Source: Methylocystis silviterrae (GTDB taxonomy: Bacteria; Pseudomonadota; Alphaproteobacteria; Rhizobiales; Beijerinckiaceae). Taken from it: a DNA stretch of 64,000 bases. The translations under genes were made by a program, and so were the position numbers. Numbering within the stretch: position 1 is the first letter of the stretch; each line of letters opens with the position of its first letter. The stretch lies in NCBI RefSeq assembly GCF_013350005.1, contig NZ_JABVWW010000015.1, positions 1 to 64,000 of the forward strand. Reading direction: 5' to 3'. Shown in pieces: positions 1 to 9,384 of this stretch. The notes under the pieces are model-generated. The model made no database searches. It saw only the letters and a list, made by a program, of their open reading frames with translations, and had not been told where the DNA came from.

Positions 1-72
1 CATTGGCGCTTCCTTTCGGAAGCTGTGAATCACGACATCGCGCCCAAGCCAACAACTTTATAGGTCCGAGCC

Positions 73-756
73 CTAGAAATCCAGTTCCGCATAGTATCGA
101 CCCGGCGTAAGTCCTGGGGCCCGATACGACAGCAGCGGACGAAACGCGGGGCGTGACTTGATGCGTTGATACCAGTGCTTCGCCGCCTCATCCTCGTCCC
201 ACGGCGCATCGCCAAGATAATCGGCGCAGGAGATATGCGCGGCCGCTGCGAAGTCGGCATACGTCAAACGATCGCCCGCGAGCCAGTTGCGCGCATTGGT
301 GAGATAGCCAATGTAGCGCATATGGTGCCGGATGTTGGCGCGCGCCACACGCACCACGTCCATATCGGGCGCGCCGCCCGGAGGCGCAAAGCGCTTGTAA
401 ACCTTCTCCGTGATCAGCCAGTTGGTGACCTCGTCGAAAAACTTGACGTTGAACCAGTCGACCAGTCGACGCGTTTCAATGCGCGCCGCCATTTCCTGCG
501 GCAGGAGCCGTTGCGCGCCGCGTTCGGCGCCATAGGTCTCGTCGATATATTCGGCGATGAGATTGGCGCCGGGCGCGACAAGGCCGTTATCGTCAACGAA
601 GACCGGCGTGCGGCCGGCGGGATCAAGCGCGAGAAATTCTGGGCGGCGGTCGCTCACGCGCTCCTCGATGAGCGTTGCGTCTATTCCATATTCGGAGAGG
701 ACGAGCCGGACAAATCGCGAATGGGGGCAGAGCGGGTGATGATAAAGCGTGGGCAT
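73..756 (-). CDS. fzlA: GST-fold cell division protein FzlA
   Basis: This 227-residue protein has a glutathione S-transferase fold: an N-terminal thioredoxin-like half (about residues 1-80) starting MPTLYHHPLCPHSR and an all-helical C-terminal half. The C-terminus (SRPAFRPLLSYRAPGL, ending YAELDF) and the overall length match FzlA, the alphaproteobacterial GST homologue that binds FtsZ and is needed for constriction in Caulobacter. The acidic residue next to the C-terminal Phe corresponds, as I recall, to the functionally important Asp near the FzlA C-terminus. If this is FzlA, it acts in the cytoplasm on FtsZ filaments rather than as a detoxifying transferase. A generic GST is the alternative. 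The ATG at 756 is the only good start. It is transcribed divergently from the SIMPL-domain gene. Confidence 0.72.
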   Translation of the reverse strand: MPTLYHHPLCPHSRFVRLVLSEYGIDATLIEERVSDRRPEFLALDPAGRTPVFVDDNGLVAPGANLIAEYIDETYGAERGAQRLLPQEMAARIETRRLVDWFNVKFFDEVTNWLITEKVYKRFAPPGGAPDMDVVRVARANIRHHMRYIGYLTNARNWLAGDRLTYADFAAAAHISCADYLGDAPWDEDEAAKHWYQRIKSRPAFRPLLSYRAPGLTPGRYYAELDF

Positions 757-890
757 GAGGCCTTTTCGAGCGGACGCGAAGCGACGATCGGGGCGCCGCC
801 TTCTGTATGCTGGTTTGAGTTAGCGCCGCTAGCCGGCGGTTTTACGGCTTTGATGAGCTTTTTAGCGCGCAGCTTTTGCTAGGATATGCC

Positions 891-1613
891 ATGATTCGTT
901 TGCTCTTAGCACTTTCGCTCGGCCTGATGCTGTTCGTGGCCGCGGGGAACGCCGATACGCTGAAGGACGGCGTTCCAAATCTCTCCGTCATTGGCGAGGC
1001 TTACGAGGATGTCGCGCCCGACTTGGCGATCTTGCGGTTCGGCGTCGTCACCGAACGGCCGCTGGCGGCCGACGCCGCGGCGGAAAATGCGCGCGCGGTA
1101 GAAGCTATTCTCGCCGAGCTCAAAAAGTTTGGCGTTCCCGACGCTGAAGTGCAGACACAAGGCGTAACGCTCGCGCCCGTCACCATCGAAGAGCGAGACC
1201 CCAAGACAGGCAAACCCAAGACATCACAAAAGTTTTTCCGCGCACGAAGCGATCTGAGCGTGCGGGTGACGCGGACCGAAAAGGCCGGCGAAATCGCTGG
1301 CAGTCTGATTGATAAGGGCGTTAACAGCTTCGAAGGCATTGATTTCGAAATCGCGCATCCGAAGCAACGGCTTGACGCATTGCGACGCGAAGCGGTCAAG
1401 GATGCGGAGCGGCAGGCGAAGATCTATGCGGAGGCGGCCGGATTGCGGCTTTCCCGCGTGATCGAAATTCGTCCGCTCGAGGAGATCGACGCGCGCCCCC
1501 GCGACTATGCGGCGAAGGCCGCCGGGGCTCCCGGAGCCGCCGAGATTCCTTTGCGTCCCGGGCTGCAGCGTCTCTCGGCGCGCGTGAACATGGTCTGGGG
1601 ACTCTCGCGCTAG
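891..1613 (+). CDS. SIMPL domain (DUF541) periplasmic protein
   Basis: A 240-residue exported protein. It begins with a hydrophobic signal peptide (MIRLLLALSLGLMLFVAAG, cleavage near residue 20) followed by a SIMPL/DUF541 domain. Family hallmarks are the opening LSVIGEAYEDVAPDLAILRFGV, the central VRVTRTEKAGEIAGSLIDKG segment and the RREAVKDAERQAKIYAEAAG helix. SIMPL proteins are oligomeric periplasmic proteins of poorly defined role, such as E. coli YggE, linked to oxidative stress. I start at the ATG at 891 because it opens directly into the signal peptide; a TTG at 876 would add five residues. No operon partner is obvious; the next gene begins 135 bp downstream. Confidence 0.85.
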   Translation: MIRLLLALSLGLMLFVAAGNADTLKDGVPNLSVIGEAYEDVAPDLAILRFGVVTERPLAADAAAENARAVEAILAELKKFGVPDAEVQTQGVTLAPVTIEERDPKTGKPKTSQKFFRARSDLSVRVTRTEKAGEIAGSLIDKGVNSFEGIDFEIAHPKQRLDALRREAVKDAERQAKIYAEAAGLRLSRVIEIRPLEEIDARPRDYAAKAAGAPGAAEIPLRPGLQRLSARVNMVWGLSR

Positions 1614-1748
1614 TTTGCGTCTGCCCGTCGAAGCGGCGAAAGCCCCCGCCGCTGCTCGCAATTTGTTCGCTTGAAGCCGTATCGCGCTGCACAATTTCAC
1701 GCTAAGCTCGTGTCTGCGACTGGTGGGCCGCAATGTGAGGGGTCGCGG

Positions 1749-2159
1749 ATGGCTCATGTGATCTTTTACGAAAAGCCAGGCTGCGCCGGCAATGCGCGGC
1801 AAAAGGCGCTGCTCGTCGCCTCTGGACATGAGGTCGAGGTTCGGGATCTTCTGACCGAATCCTGGAGCCCGTCGAGCCTGCGTCCCTATTTCGGCTCCAA
1901 GCCGTTGCCGGAATGGTTTAACGCCGCCTCGCCGCGCATCAAATCCGGCGAAATCGACATCGAGAAAGTCACGCCGCAGGAAGCATTGGTGATGATGATG
2001 CTCGATCCGGTGCTCATCCGTCGCCCGCTGATGCGCATCGGCGATCATTGCGAGGCGGGTTTCGACTCGGCAGCGGTCGACGCGTGGATCGGGTTGAAGC
2101 GGACCGATGAAACGGTCAGCGACGTGTGCGTGCGCTCCATCGCCAACGACTCCTTCTAG
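1749..2159 (+). CDS. ArsC/Spx-like nitrogenase-associated family protein
   Basis: A 136-residue cytoplasmic protein with a thioredoxin-like ArsC/Spx fold. The N-terminus MAHVIFYEKPGCAGNARQ has the single redox cysteine (Cys12) followed by G-N-x-x-Q, as in ArsC relatives. The segment ending VLIRRPLMRIGDHCEAGFD is the family's conserved LIRRPL motif. It resembles the 'nitrogenase-associated protein' subfamily found near nif genes of diazotrophs, but no nif gene is visible here, so the role is open. Methylocystis-type methanotrophs commonly fix nitrogen, which would suit the assignment. The upstream in-frame extension from 1671 lacks family similarity, so the ATG at 1749 is preferred. Confidence 0.7.
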   Translation: MAHVIFYEKPGCAGNARQKALLVASGHEVEVRDLLTESWSPSSLRPYFGSKPLPEWFNAASPRIKSGEIDIEKVTPQEALVMMMLDPVLIRRPLMRIGDHCEAGFDSAAVDAWIGLKRTDETVSDVCVRSIANDSF

Positions 2160-2300
2160 CCCGCTCAACGGCGACTCGCCGCCGCGCGCGCGGCGCTGCT
2201 AAACCTCTCCAGATAAGCCATAATGTAAAAAGGACGCCGGTTCGGCCGTCCGGCAGCCATCTGAATGGGCGCGGCCGGCGGTGACCGTGGGGGAAGCCGC

Positions 2301-2310
2301 GGAGGAGGAG
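2301..2310 (+). promoter_or_regulatory. Strong Shine-Dalgarno fixing the P-type ATPase start
   Basis: GGAGGAGGAG lies 8 bases before the ATG at 2319. This decides the start of the fused P-type ATPase against an in-frame upstream start at 2265, whose extra residues are low-complexity Gly/Arg. Confidence 0.7.
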
Positions 2311-2318
2311 CCCTAAGC

Positions 2319-5300
2319 ATGCAGCCTTCGGCGGAAGGAAAGGAATATTGGGCGATCGGCGCCGATGCGGCGCTTGAGCGCCTGGGCGTGACGCGTTTGG
2401 GCTTGAGCGAGGCTGAAGCCCAAAGACGACTCGCCGTCCATGGCCCCAATCGCCTTCCGGCCGGCAGGCGGCGCAGCGCGCTCATGCGCTTCGCGCTGCA
2501 GTTCCACAACGTATTGATTTATGTGCTGCTCGCCGCCTCCTTCGTCACGGCGCTCATGCAACACTGGATCGACACCGCGGTCATCGTCGCGGTCGTCGTC
2601 ATCAACGCCATCATCGGGTTCATTCAGGAGGGCAAGGCCGAAGAGGCCATGGAGGCTGTCCGCAACATGCTGTCGCTGCATGCGACGGTCATTCGAGACG
2701 GGCAGCGCGTCGTCATCGACGCGACCGATGTCGCGCCTGGCGACATCGTCTATGTCCAATCGGGCGACAAAATTCCGGCTGACATCCGTCTCATCCGGGT
2801 CAAATCTCTCAAAGTGCAGGAGTCGGCGCTCACCGGCGAGTCGCTGCCGGTCGACAAGGACCCGGCGCCGGTCATGGCGGATGTGCCGCTCGGAGATCGG
2901 GCTCCGATGGCCTATTCGGGGACCGTCGTGACCTACGGTCAGGGAACGGGCGTCGTCGTCGCCACGGGCGCCGCGACCGAGATCGGTCGCATCAACGCCA
3001 TGCTGTCCGAGGTGGAGACGCTTACCACTCCCTTATTGCAGCGCATGGATGAGTTTGCGCGCTGGCTCACGGTCGTCATTCTGGTCGTGTGCGCCGCCGT
3101 TTTCGCTTTTGGCGCGCTGGTCTGGAATTTCGACGCCGGCGAGATGTTCATGGCGGCGGTCGGGCTCGCGGTTTCGGCGATCCCGGAAGGATTGCCGGCG
3201 ATCATCACCATTACGCTGGCGATCGGCGTGGAGCGTATGGCGCGGCGCAAGGCGATCATCCGCCAACTGCCGGCGGTCGAGACGCTCGGCGCCGTGAGCA
3301 CGATCTGCTCGGACAAGACCGGCACGCTGACGCTCAACGAGTTGATCGTGCGCTCGATCGTCATCTCCGGCGGCGTCTACGACACGACCGGGTCGGGATA
3401 CGATCCGCATGGCGGCTTCCTGCGCAATGGCAAGGACGTCGTGGTGCGCGAGGACATTCACCTGACCGCGGCTTTGCGCCCTCTTGCGCTCTGCAACGAC
3501 GCCGTGCTGCGCGAGAAGGACGGCACCTGGAGCGTCGAGGGCGATCCGACCGAAGGCGCCTTGCTTGCCGCCGCCGTCAAAGGCGGCGTCAACCTGGAAA
3601 AACTGGCGCTGGAGCTGCCGCGCACGGATGAGATTCCTTTTGAGTCTCAGCATCGCTTCATGGCGACGCTGCATCACGACCATGAGGGCGCTGGGTACAT
3701 TTTCGTCAAGGGAGCGCCTGAGCGGCTGCTCGAAATGTGCTTCTGGGAGCAGGGCGCGCGAGGAGAGCAGCGTCCGCTCGATTGCGCCTGCTGGCTCGAC
3801 CGCATCATCGAGATGGCCACGCGCGGGCAGCGGGTTTTGGCGGTCGCCTCCAAGAAAGCCGAAGAGGGTCAGCAGCAACTCGCGTTCGGCGACGTTGAAA
3901 ACGGACTCGTCTTTGTCGGTCTCATCGGCCTGATCGATCCGCCGCGCCCCGAGGCCGTCGATGCGATCCGCGCATGCGCGATCGCCGGCATGTCCGTCAA
4001 AATGATCACGGGCGACCACGCCGCGACGGCGATCGCCATCGCCCGCGAACTCGGACTCAACCGTCCGGATTCAGTGCTCACCGGACGCGATCTCGACGCG
4101 ATAGGCGACGAGGAGCTCGGCGAGGCGGCAAGCGCCACGACGGTGTTCGCGCGCACCAGTCCCGAACATAAGCTGAGACTCGTTCAGGCGTTGCAGAAGC
4201 GCGGCGAAGTCGTCGCGATGACCGGCGACGGCGTCAACGACGCGCCTGCCTTAAAGCGCGCCGACATCGGCATAGCGATGGGCGTCAAAGGCACCGAGGC
4301 GGCGAAAGAGGCCGCGGAGATGGTGCTTGCCGACGACAATTTCGCATCGATCGTGCATGCGGTGCATGAGGGTCGCGTCGTCTACGAAAATTTGAAAAAG
4401 ACCATCCTCTACATCTTGCCGACCAATGGCGGCGAGGGCCTCACGGTGATCGCGGCGATCGCGATGGGCGAGACCCTGCCGGTGACCCCGGTGCAGATCC
4501 TGTGGATCAATTTGATCACCGCGGTCACGCTCGGCCTCGCGCTCGCGTTTGAGCCGCCGACCAAGGGCGTCATGCTGCGTCCGCCGCGCCCGTCGGGCGA
4601 ACCGATCCTGTCCCGCTATTTCGTCTGGCGTATCGTTTTCGTTTCTTTCCTGATGCTGATCGCGACCTTCGGTCTCTATGAATTAGAGAAGGCGCGCGGC
4701 ATGGGGCTCGATAGCGCTCGGACGGTCGCGGTCAATACGCTCGTCGCCTGCGAAGTCGCTTATCTCTTCAACGCGCGTTTCCTTTCCGAGTCGTCGCTCT
4801 CGTGGAAGGGTCTGTTCGGCAGCCGCGCCGTGCTGATCTCCGTCGCCATCGTCGTCGCGCTGCAGGCTTTGTTCACTTACGCGCCCTTTATGCAGGCGCT
4901 GTTCAACACCACGCCGCTCGACCTGGAGATATGGTGGCATATCGCTGGCGCGAGCGTCGTGCTGTTCCTGCTCGTCGAAGTTGAGAAAGCGATTTTCCAT
5001 TCGCGGACAAAAGCTCCCGCGGCCCGTGGCGTTCCTGCGACGACCGGCGCGGCCGCCGTCGTCGCGCCTGGCGACTGGGTCCGACCTGTCGTCGCCGGTT
5101 TATTGGGGCTGCTCATCATTGTCGTGAGCGGCGCGTTCTATCTTCACACGCGCGTCAGTCTCACGCGCGAAGAAGCGTCAGCTGGCCGAACGATCGACGT
5201 CAGCGGCGTGATCGCCCCGGTCGCGCAGACGCCGATCAATGCGCCTGCGGCGGGCGTCGTCGTGACGCTCTCTTGTGACGTCGGCGCGCAAGTGGAGAAG

Positions 5301-5972
5301 GGCGAAACCTGCGCGACGCTTGCGCCATCTTCCTCCGACGAAACTCTGGCGCGCGAGAAAAGCGCTCTGGCGGCCGCTGAGCGGCAATTGACGCGGCGCG
5401 AGCGCGCGCAGGCGAGGGCGCAGGCGAATCTCGACAGACGGGAGGCGCGGTCAGGGCGTCGCGCGGCCAGCCGCAAGGCGCTGAGCGCGGCGCGTCGCGC
5501 TCTGGCGCGGGCGCGGGCGCAAGTCGAGCGCGCCGAAGCGGAAGTCGCTCTGCGCCGGGAGGCGGTGACGAAGGCGGAGGCGGATCGAGTCGGCGCCGCG
5601 ATTGTCGCGCCGGTCGCAGGTTTCGTCATAGAGCGAAGGGCTGCTGTCGGCGCGCGCGTTGAAACGGGCGCGCCGCTGTTCATGATCGGCGACGCCAAGA
5701 CCGTTCGCCTTCGGGGGATGGCGGAGGGGGAGGGCGCCCTGACGATCGCGCCGGGCGCCAAGGCGCTGCTGACGAGCGAGTCCGTCCCTGGCCGGACATT
5801 TTCAGGGAAGGTGACCGAGGTGCGCCGCCCCGCGACGCCGCAAGCGGGCGCGAGGGTCGACGTGGTGGTTGAGTTCGAGAATTCCGACCTCGCACTTCGA
5901 CCGGGAATGGCGGCGTCGGCGCGGATCGACATCGAGGAGCGTGCCGCGACGTTAGGCGAAGAAGAAATTTGA
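2319..5972 (+). CDS. P-type cation ATPase fused to a HlyD/MFP-type periplasmic adaptor
   Basis: A single 1217-residue reading frame. Residues 1 to about 890 are a complete P2-type ATPase: N-terminal cation-ATPase domain, TGES actuator loop (172-175), PEGLP in M4 (289-293), phosphorylation motif DKTGTLT at Asp332, TGDGVNDAP hinge (635-643) and ten predicted membrane segments ending near [17 protein letters not shown] Pro/Ala linker follows, then an extra membrane helix (about 920-945). Next comes a membrane-fusion-protein module: half-lipoyl motif around INAPAAGVV, Arg/Ala-rich coiled-coil hairpin (about 1007-1090), second half-lipoyl motif around IVAPVAGFV, and a beta-barrel ending [15 protein letters not shown]. 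With a cytoplasmic ATPase C-terminus, the eleventh helix would place the adaptor in the periplasm. Usual P2 ATPases are about 850-930 residues and lack this module. The cation is unknown: in M6 the sequence NLITAVT has Ala735 where SERCA has its ligand Asp. No outer-membrane channel gene is nearby. Confidence 0.88.
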   Translation: MQPSAEGKEYWAIGADAALERLGVTRLGLSEAEAQRRLAVHGPNRLPAGRRRSALMRFALQFHNVLIYVLLAASFVTALMQHWIDTAVIVAVVVINAIIGFIQEGKAEEAMEAVRNMLSLHATVIRDGQRVVIDATDVAPGDIVYVQSGDKIPADIRLIRVKSLKVQESALTGESLPVDKDPAPVMADVPLGDRAPMAYSGTVVTYGQGTGVVVATGAATEIGRINAMLSEVETLTTPLLQRMDEFARWLTVVILVVCAAVFAFGALVWNFDAGEMFMAAVGLAVSAIPEGLPAIITITLAIGVERMARRKAIIRQLPAVETLGAVSTICSDKTGTLTLNELIVRSIVISGGVYDTTGSGYDPHGGFLRNGKDVVVREDIHLTAALRPLALCNDAVLREKDGTWSVEGDPTEGALLAAAVKGGVNLEKLALELPRTDEIPFESQHRFMATLHHDHEGAGYIFVKGAPERLLEMCFWEQGARGEQRPLDCACWLDRIIEMATRGQRVLAVASKKAEEGQQQLAFGDVENGLVFVGLIGLIDPPRPEAVDAIRACAIAGMSVKMITGDHAATAIAIARELGLNRPDSVLTGRDLDAIGDEELGEAASATTVFARTSPEHKLRLVQALQKRGEVVAMTGDGVNDAPALKRADIGIAMGVKGTEAAKEAAEMVLADDNFASIVHAVHEGRVVYENLKKTILYILPTNGGEGLTVIAAIAMGETLPVTPVQILWINLITAVTLGLALAFEPPTKGVMLRPPRPSGEPILSRYFVWRIVFVSFLMLIATFGLYELEKARGMGLDSARTVAVNTLVACEVAYLFNARFLSESSLSWKGLFGSRAVLISVAIVVALQALFTYAPFMQALFNTTPLDLEIWWHIAGASVVLFLLVEVEKAIFHSRTKAPAARGVPATTGAAAVVAPGDWVRPVVAGLLGLLIIVVSGAFYLHTRVSLTREEASAGRTIDVSGVIAPVAQTPINAPAAGVVVTLSCDVGAQVEKGETCATLAPSSSDETLAREKSALAAAERQLTRRERAQARAQANLDRREARSGRRAASRKALSAARRALARARAQVERAEAEVALRREAVTKAEADRVGAAIVAPVAGFVIERRAAVGARVETGAPLFMIGDAKTVRLRGMAEGEGALTIAPGAKALLTSESVPGRTFSGKVTEVRRPATPQAGARVDVVVEFENSDLALRPGMAASARIDIEERAATLGEEEI

Positions 5973-6124
5973 GCCGCGGCGCCGGGCCGGTTGACGCTGG
6001 GAGCGTCGCCGCCGGTGCGGGGCCAGCCGCCATGGCCGCCGCCCCAGTGGCGACCGCGGTCCCAGCCGCCGCCATGGCGCAAGCCGCCGCCACGGACGTC
6101 CTATCCCCCCGTTCGATGAATCCT

Positions 6125-6209
6125 TGGTGCCCCTGGCCGGAGTCGAACCAGCACTCCTTGCGGAACTCGATTTTGAGTCGAGCGCGTCTACCAATTCCGC
6201 CACAGGGGC
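6125..6209 (-). tRNA. tRNA-Leu (anticodon CAA)
   Basis: Read on the minus strand, the 85-nt gene begins GCCCCTG and ends CAGGGGCA-CCA, giving a perfect 7-bp acceptor stem and an encoded CCA. The D-arm region GGCGGAATTGGTAGACGC is typical of leucine tRNAs. The anticodon stem CTCGA/TCGAG encloses the loop CTCAAAA, giving anticodon CAA, which reads UUG. A long class II variable arm and the GGTTCGACTCC T-arm follow. Confidence 0.95.
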
Positions 6210-6340
6210 CCGGCCGGCGGGAAGCCGGCGAAGCGGCGCGGATATTAGCGGCGGCGCGGCGCCCGTCAACCCGCGAAACTTCTTTCTTCAACGCTTACGT
6301 GCTATGCGCGGGCAGCGCGTCGCGCCAACCCCGGGAACAG

Positions 6341-6919
6341 ATGAAAAAGCTCTACGACTGGACCATGTCGCTCGCCGCGAGCCGGCATGCGCCCCTGGCG
6401 CTCGGCGCAATCGCTTTCGCCGAGAGTTCCTTCTTCCCGGTGCCGCCAGACGTGATTCTCGTGCCGATGACGCTCGCCGAGCCGAAGAAGGCCTGGTATT
6501 TCGCAGGCATTTGCACGATCGCTTCCGTCGCGGGCGGGGCGCTCGGCTATGCCTTCGGCGCGCTCTTCTATGACACGATCGGCCAGTGGCTGATCAATCT
6601 CTACGGCTACGGCGAGAAGATGGAGGCGCTGCGCGCCTTCTACGCGCAGTGGGGCGCGATCTTCATTCTGGTCAAGGGCTTCACGCCCATTCCCTTTAAG
6701 CTCGTGACCATCGTCTCGGGGCTTCTCGCCTATAATTTCCCGCTGTTCATCGTATTGTCGATGGTGACGCGGGGGGCGCGGTTTTTCGTGCTGGCTGCGG
6801 CGATCAATCGCTTTGGCGACCCGATCCGCTCGAAGCTCGAGAGCCACTTCGGACTTTTCATCGCGTCGCTGGCGGTGATCGTCGTCGCCGGCTTCGCGCT
6901 TGCGGCAAAGATGTTTTAA
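6341..6919 (+). CDS. YqaA-type SNARE-associated (VTT/DedA-like) membrane protein
   Basis: A 192-residue inner-membrane protein with about four to five hydrophobic segments. It carries VTT/DedA-like features: AFAESSFFPVPPDVILVPMTL near the N-terminus and GFTPIPFKLVTIVSGLLAYN in the middle, where family members have a conserved re-entrant loop. It matches the YqaA branch. DedA relatives are implicated in lipid flipping and membrane homeostasis; the precise function here is unknown. The ATG at 6341 is chosen because the upstream reading frame overlaps the tRNA and is low complexity. dsbB follows within 20 bases, suggesting co-transcription. Confidence 0.85.
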   Translation: MKKLYDWTMSLAASRHAPLALGAIAFAESSFFPVPPDVILVPMTLAEPKKAWYFAGICTIASVAGGALGYAFGALFYDTIGQWLINLYGYGEKMEALRAFYAQWGAIFILVKGFTPIPFKLVTIVSGLLAYNFPLFIVLSMVTRGARFFVLAAAINRFGDPIRSKLESHFGLFIASLAVIVVAGFALAAKMF

Positions 6920-6936
6920 GCGTGCGAGTCTGTCGA

Positions 6937-7440
6937 ATGGAATGGCGCAGCGTCGTTCATTGCGTCTTCGAGCCGCGCAACGCATCGCTCCTCATCCTCG
7001 CCGCCGCCGTTGCGGCGATCGGCGGCGCCTTCGCCTATGAGTCGCTCGGCTATCTGCCGTGCGAACTCTGTTACAAGGAGCGCGTGCCCTATTACGCGGC
7101 GTTCGCGCTCGCGCCGCTCGCCGCCTTCGCCGCGCAAACAGGGCGGGGCGGATTCGCGCGCGGCGCCTTCTTGCTGATGGCGCTGCTCTTCGCCGGCAAC
7201 GCTATCCTTTCGATCTACCATTCGGGCGTCGAATGGAAGATTTTCGCCGGGCCGCCGGACTGTTCCGGGCCGCTTTCGACCGCGCCGTCGGTCGCCGATT
7301 TCATGAAGCAACTTCAATCCGTGAAGGTCGTGCGCTGTGACGAGCCGAATCTATGGATTTTCGGCCTGACGCTGGCGAACTGGAATGTCGCGATTTCCGC
7401 GGCGCTGGCCGCGCTCGCCGGCTATGCCGCCAGGCGCTGA
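6937..7440 (+). CDS. dsbB: DsbB-family disulfide bond formation protein
   Basis: A four-helix inner-membrane thiol oxidase of about 167 residues that would reoxidise periplasmic DsbA-like proteins and pass electrons to quinone. The first periplasmic loop has the catalytic pair in LPCELCYKERVPYYAA. A second cysteine pair is present in the second periplasmic loop (GPPDCSGPL and VVRCDEPN). Four hydrophobic segments match DsbB topology. The start is uncertain: ATG at 6937 or GTG at 6922, neither with a clear ribosome-binding site. It is directly downstream of the YqaA-like gene. Confidence 0.85.
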   Translation: MEWRSVVHCVFEPRNASLLILAAAVAAIGGAFAYESLGYLPCELCYKERVPYYAAFALAPLAAFAAQTGRGGFARGAFLLMALLFAGNAILSIYHSGVEWKIFAGPPDCSGPLSTAPSVADFMKQLQSVKVVRCDEPNLWIFGLTLANWNVAISAALAALAGYAARR

Positions 7441-7453
7441 AAGCGTCCCATAT

Positions 7454-8091
7454 TCATCCGATGACACGCGCCGAGCACCCTACGGCGGAGTCGGGCGTCA
7501 TCGCGCGCATGATGGCGGCGGCGATTTTTTCTCCGCCTTGCGACGATGGCTCGATTGGATTGGCGTAGTCGGCCGCAGAGTCGCAGACGAGCCGGAGCTC
7601 GATGACGGTCAAGCCGAATTCCACCGCGGCGCGAATGATGGCGTCACCGAATGGTGCGATCGCGATTCTCGCGCCGCGGGCAAAATCCGGCTCGAAATTG
7701 CCCCAGTAGATGGTGCAGACGATCATGCGTGGGTCAGCCTCAAGACAGGGGCGCAGCGCGGCGCGATAGGCCGCCTCAAAGCCCGAGACCGCATTGCCGA
7801 TGAGCTGAAGCGCCTGCGCGCTGCTTGATACCGGGATACCGGGGCCTTGAGAACGTCCGCCTGCCGCAAAGCGTCGTTTCCACCGACGCTGAGCACAAGC
7901 CGGTCCACGTCGCGGGGGAGCTTAGCGAGTTGCGAAACCACATTGGCCGTTGTTGCGCCGTCCTGGGCGGCGAGGGTCGCGCGCCAGCCGGAAGGGAGCT
8001 TCTCCCGCAACTGCTGAATGACGGCGGGGCCGCCCTCTGTATAAGCGCCGTTTTCGAAGATTGAATCGCCTAGAAGGGCCACATGGGCCAT
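7454..8091 (-). pseudogene. SGNH/GDSL hydrolase broken by an 8-bp tandem duplication
   Basis: The N-terminal part (from the ATG at 8091) reads MAHVALLGDSIFENGAY with the GDS nucleophile motif, then DRLVLSVGGNDALRQADVLKAPV with the family GGND block. The C-terminal part lies in another frame and carries MIVCTIYWGNFEP and DYANPIEPSSQGGEKIA, matching the end of the same GDSL family. The frame breaks at 7827-7842, where GATACCGG is repeated twice head to tail. Removing one copy joins the frames as DVLKAPVSSSAQALQL, followed by uninterrupted family-like sequence. The gene therefore looks recently inactivated, unless the duplication is a sequencing or assembly error. Confidence 0.8.
7827..7842. repeat. 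8-bp tandem duplication (GATACCGG x2)
   Basis: Two adjacent copies of GATACCGG (7827-7834 and 7835-7842). The insertion shifts the frame of the SGNH hydrolase gene, and deleting one unit restores it exactly. Confidence 0.9.
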
Positions 8092-8116
8092 GGATTCGCA
8101 CCGCCCCGCGGCGTCC

Positions 8117-9307
8117 CTACTGGACGCCTTGCGCAGCCATTCTGGCGCTTGCGCGCAGCTTTTCCGTCTCGCTCTTCAGCTGTCCGCAGGCCGCGAGAAT
8201 GTCGCGCCCGCGCGGCGTCCGCACCGGGCTGGCGTAACCGGCGTTGAAGACAATGTCCGAGAAGCGCTCGATCGTCTCCCAATCCGAACATTCGTATGGC
8301 GCGCCCGGCCAAGGATTGAAGGGGATGAGATTGATCTTCGCCGGCAGGCCTTTCAGGAGCCGCACCAGCTCCCTGGCGTCGGCGGGCGAATCATTCACGC
8401 CCTTCAGCATCACATATTCGAAGGTGATGCGCCTTGCGTTCGAGGCGCCGGGATAATCGCGGCAAGCCTGCAGCAGCTCCTTGATCGGATATTTCTTGTT
8501 CAGCGGCACAAGCTCGTTGCGCAGCTCGTCGCGCACCGCGTGCAGCGAAATCGCCAAGGCCGGCCCGCATTCGGCGCCCAGACGCTCAATCTGCGGCACG
8601 ACGCCCGAGGTCGAGACGGTGATGCGGCGCTTGGACAGCGACAGCCCGTCGCCGTCGGCCATGACCTCGACCGCCGCCATGACATTGTCGAGATTGTAGA
8701 GCGGCTCGCCCATGCCCATGAAGACGATGTTGGAGACGGCGCGCACGCCTTCGCCCGCTGGCACCAGCCCGTCGGTCGGTCGGTCGCGATCGGGAAAATC
8801 GCCGAGCCGCTGCCGGGCGACGAGCAACTGCCCCACAATCTCGGCGGTCGTCAGATTGCGCACGAGCCGCTGCGTGCCCGTGTGGCAGAAGCTGCAATTT
8901 AAAGTGCAGCCGACCTGAGAGGAGACGCAAAGCGTCCCGCGGTCGCTTTCCGGAATATAGACGCATTCGACTTCGGCGCCCTTGTCGAAGGCGTCGACCG
9001 GCTGCAGCCGCAGCAGCCATTTGCGCGTGCCGTCGACGGAAATCTGCTCCTCGATGATCTCTGGAAGGCGCAGCGCAAAGGCGTCCGCGAGCTGGGCCCG
9101 CATCGCCTTGGAGACATTCAGCATCTCGCCAAAGTCGCGCGCCCCGCGGAAATAGACCCAGTGCCAGATCTGCGACACGCGCATGCGGATCTCGCGCTCC
9201 GGCAGGCCGAAGGCGCGCAAGGCGTCGCCGATCTCGGCGCGGCTCATCCCGGCGAGCGAAGGCTTAAGCGTCATCGTGGGCGCAGCGGAAAGATCGGATA
9301 GGCTCAT
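8117..9307 (-). CDS. rlmN: Dual-specificity 23S rRNA/tRNA adenine-C2 methyltransferase RlmN
   Basis: A 396-residue cytoplasmic radical-SAM enzyme that methylates C2 of A2503 in 23S rRNA and of A37 in tRNAs. The radical SAM cluster motif C-x3-C-x2-C is present as [12 protein letters not shown]. Other family blocks are [18 protein letters not shown], the SLHA segment ([14 protein letters not shown]), [12 protein letters not shown] and the C-terminal [17 protein letters not shown], which carries the methyl-accepting cysteine. The N-terminal accessory HhH-like region includes [14 protein letters not shown]. The length is normal for alphaproteobacteria. The ATG at 9307 is the natural start. Confidence 0.96.
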   Translation of the reverse strand: MSLSDLSAAPTMTLKPSLAGMSRAEIGDALRAFGLPEREIRMRVSQIWHWVYFRGARDFGEMLNVSKAMRAQLADAFALRLPEIIEEQISVDGTRKWLLRLQPVDAFDKGAEVECVYIPESDRGTLCVSSQVGCTLNCSFCHTGTQRLVRNLTTAEIVGQLLVARQRLGDFPDRDRPTDGLVPAGEGVRAVSNIVFMGMGEPLYNLDNVMAAVEVMADGDGLSLSKRRITVSTSGVVPQIERLGAECGPALAISLHAVRDELRNELVPLNKKYPIKELLQACRDYPGASNARRITFEYVMLKGVNDSPADARELVRLLKGLPAKINLIPFNPWPGAPYECSDWETIERFSDIVFNAGYASPVRTPRGRDILAACGQLKSETEKLRASARMAAQGVQ

Positions 9308-9384
9308 GAAGTCCTCGGAACAGCGTCCCTTATATCATGCCTTCGCGCAATTTTTTGAGAGGCCGCCCGCGACGTCAGCGCGGA

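Noticed and set aside
3033-4019. A 328-residue antisense frame inside the P-type ATPase gene
   Set aside because: Composition is typical of an antisense GC-rich shadow, and the sense strand carries the DKTGT motif region.
5973-6124. A Gly/Trp/Arg-rich C-terminal-like frame on the minus strand between the P-type ATPase and tRNA-Leu
   Set aside because: It runs into the ATPase gene in antisense and has no start, ribosome-binding site or recognisable family; low-complexity composition explains it.
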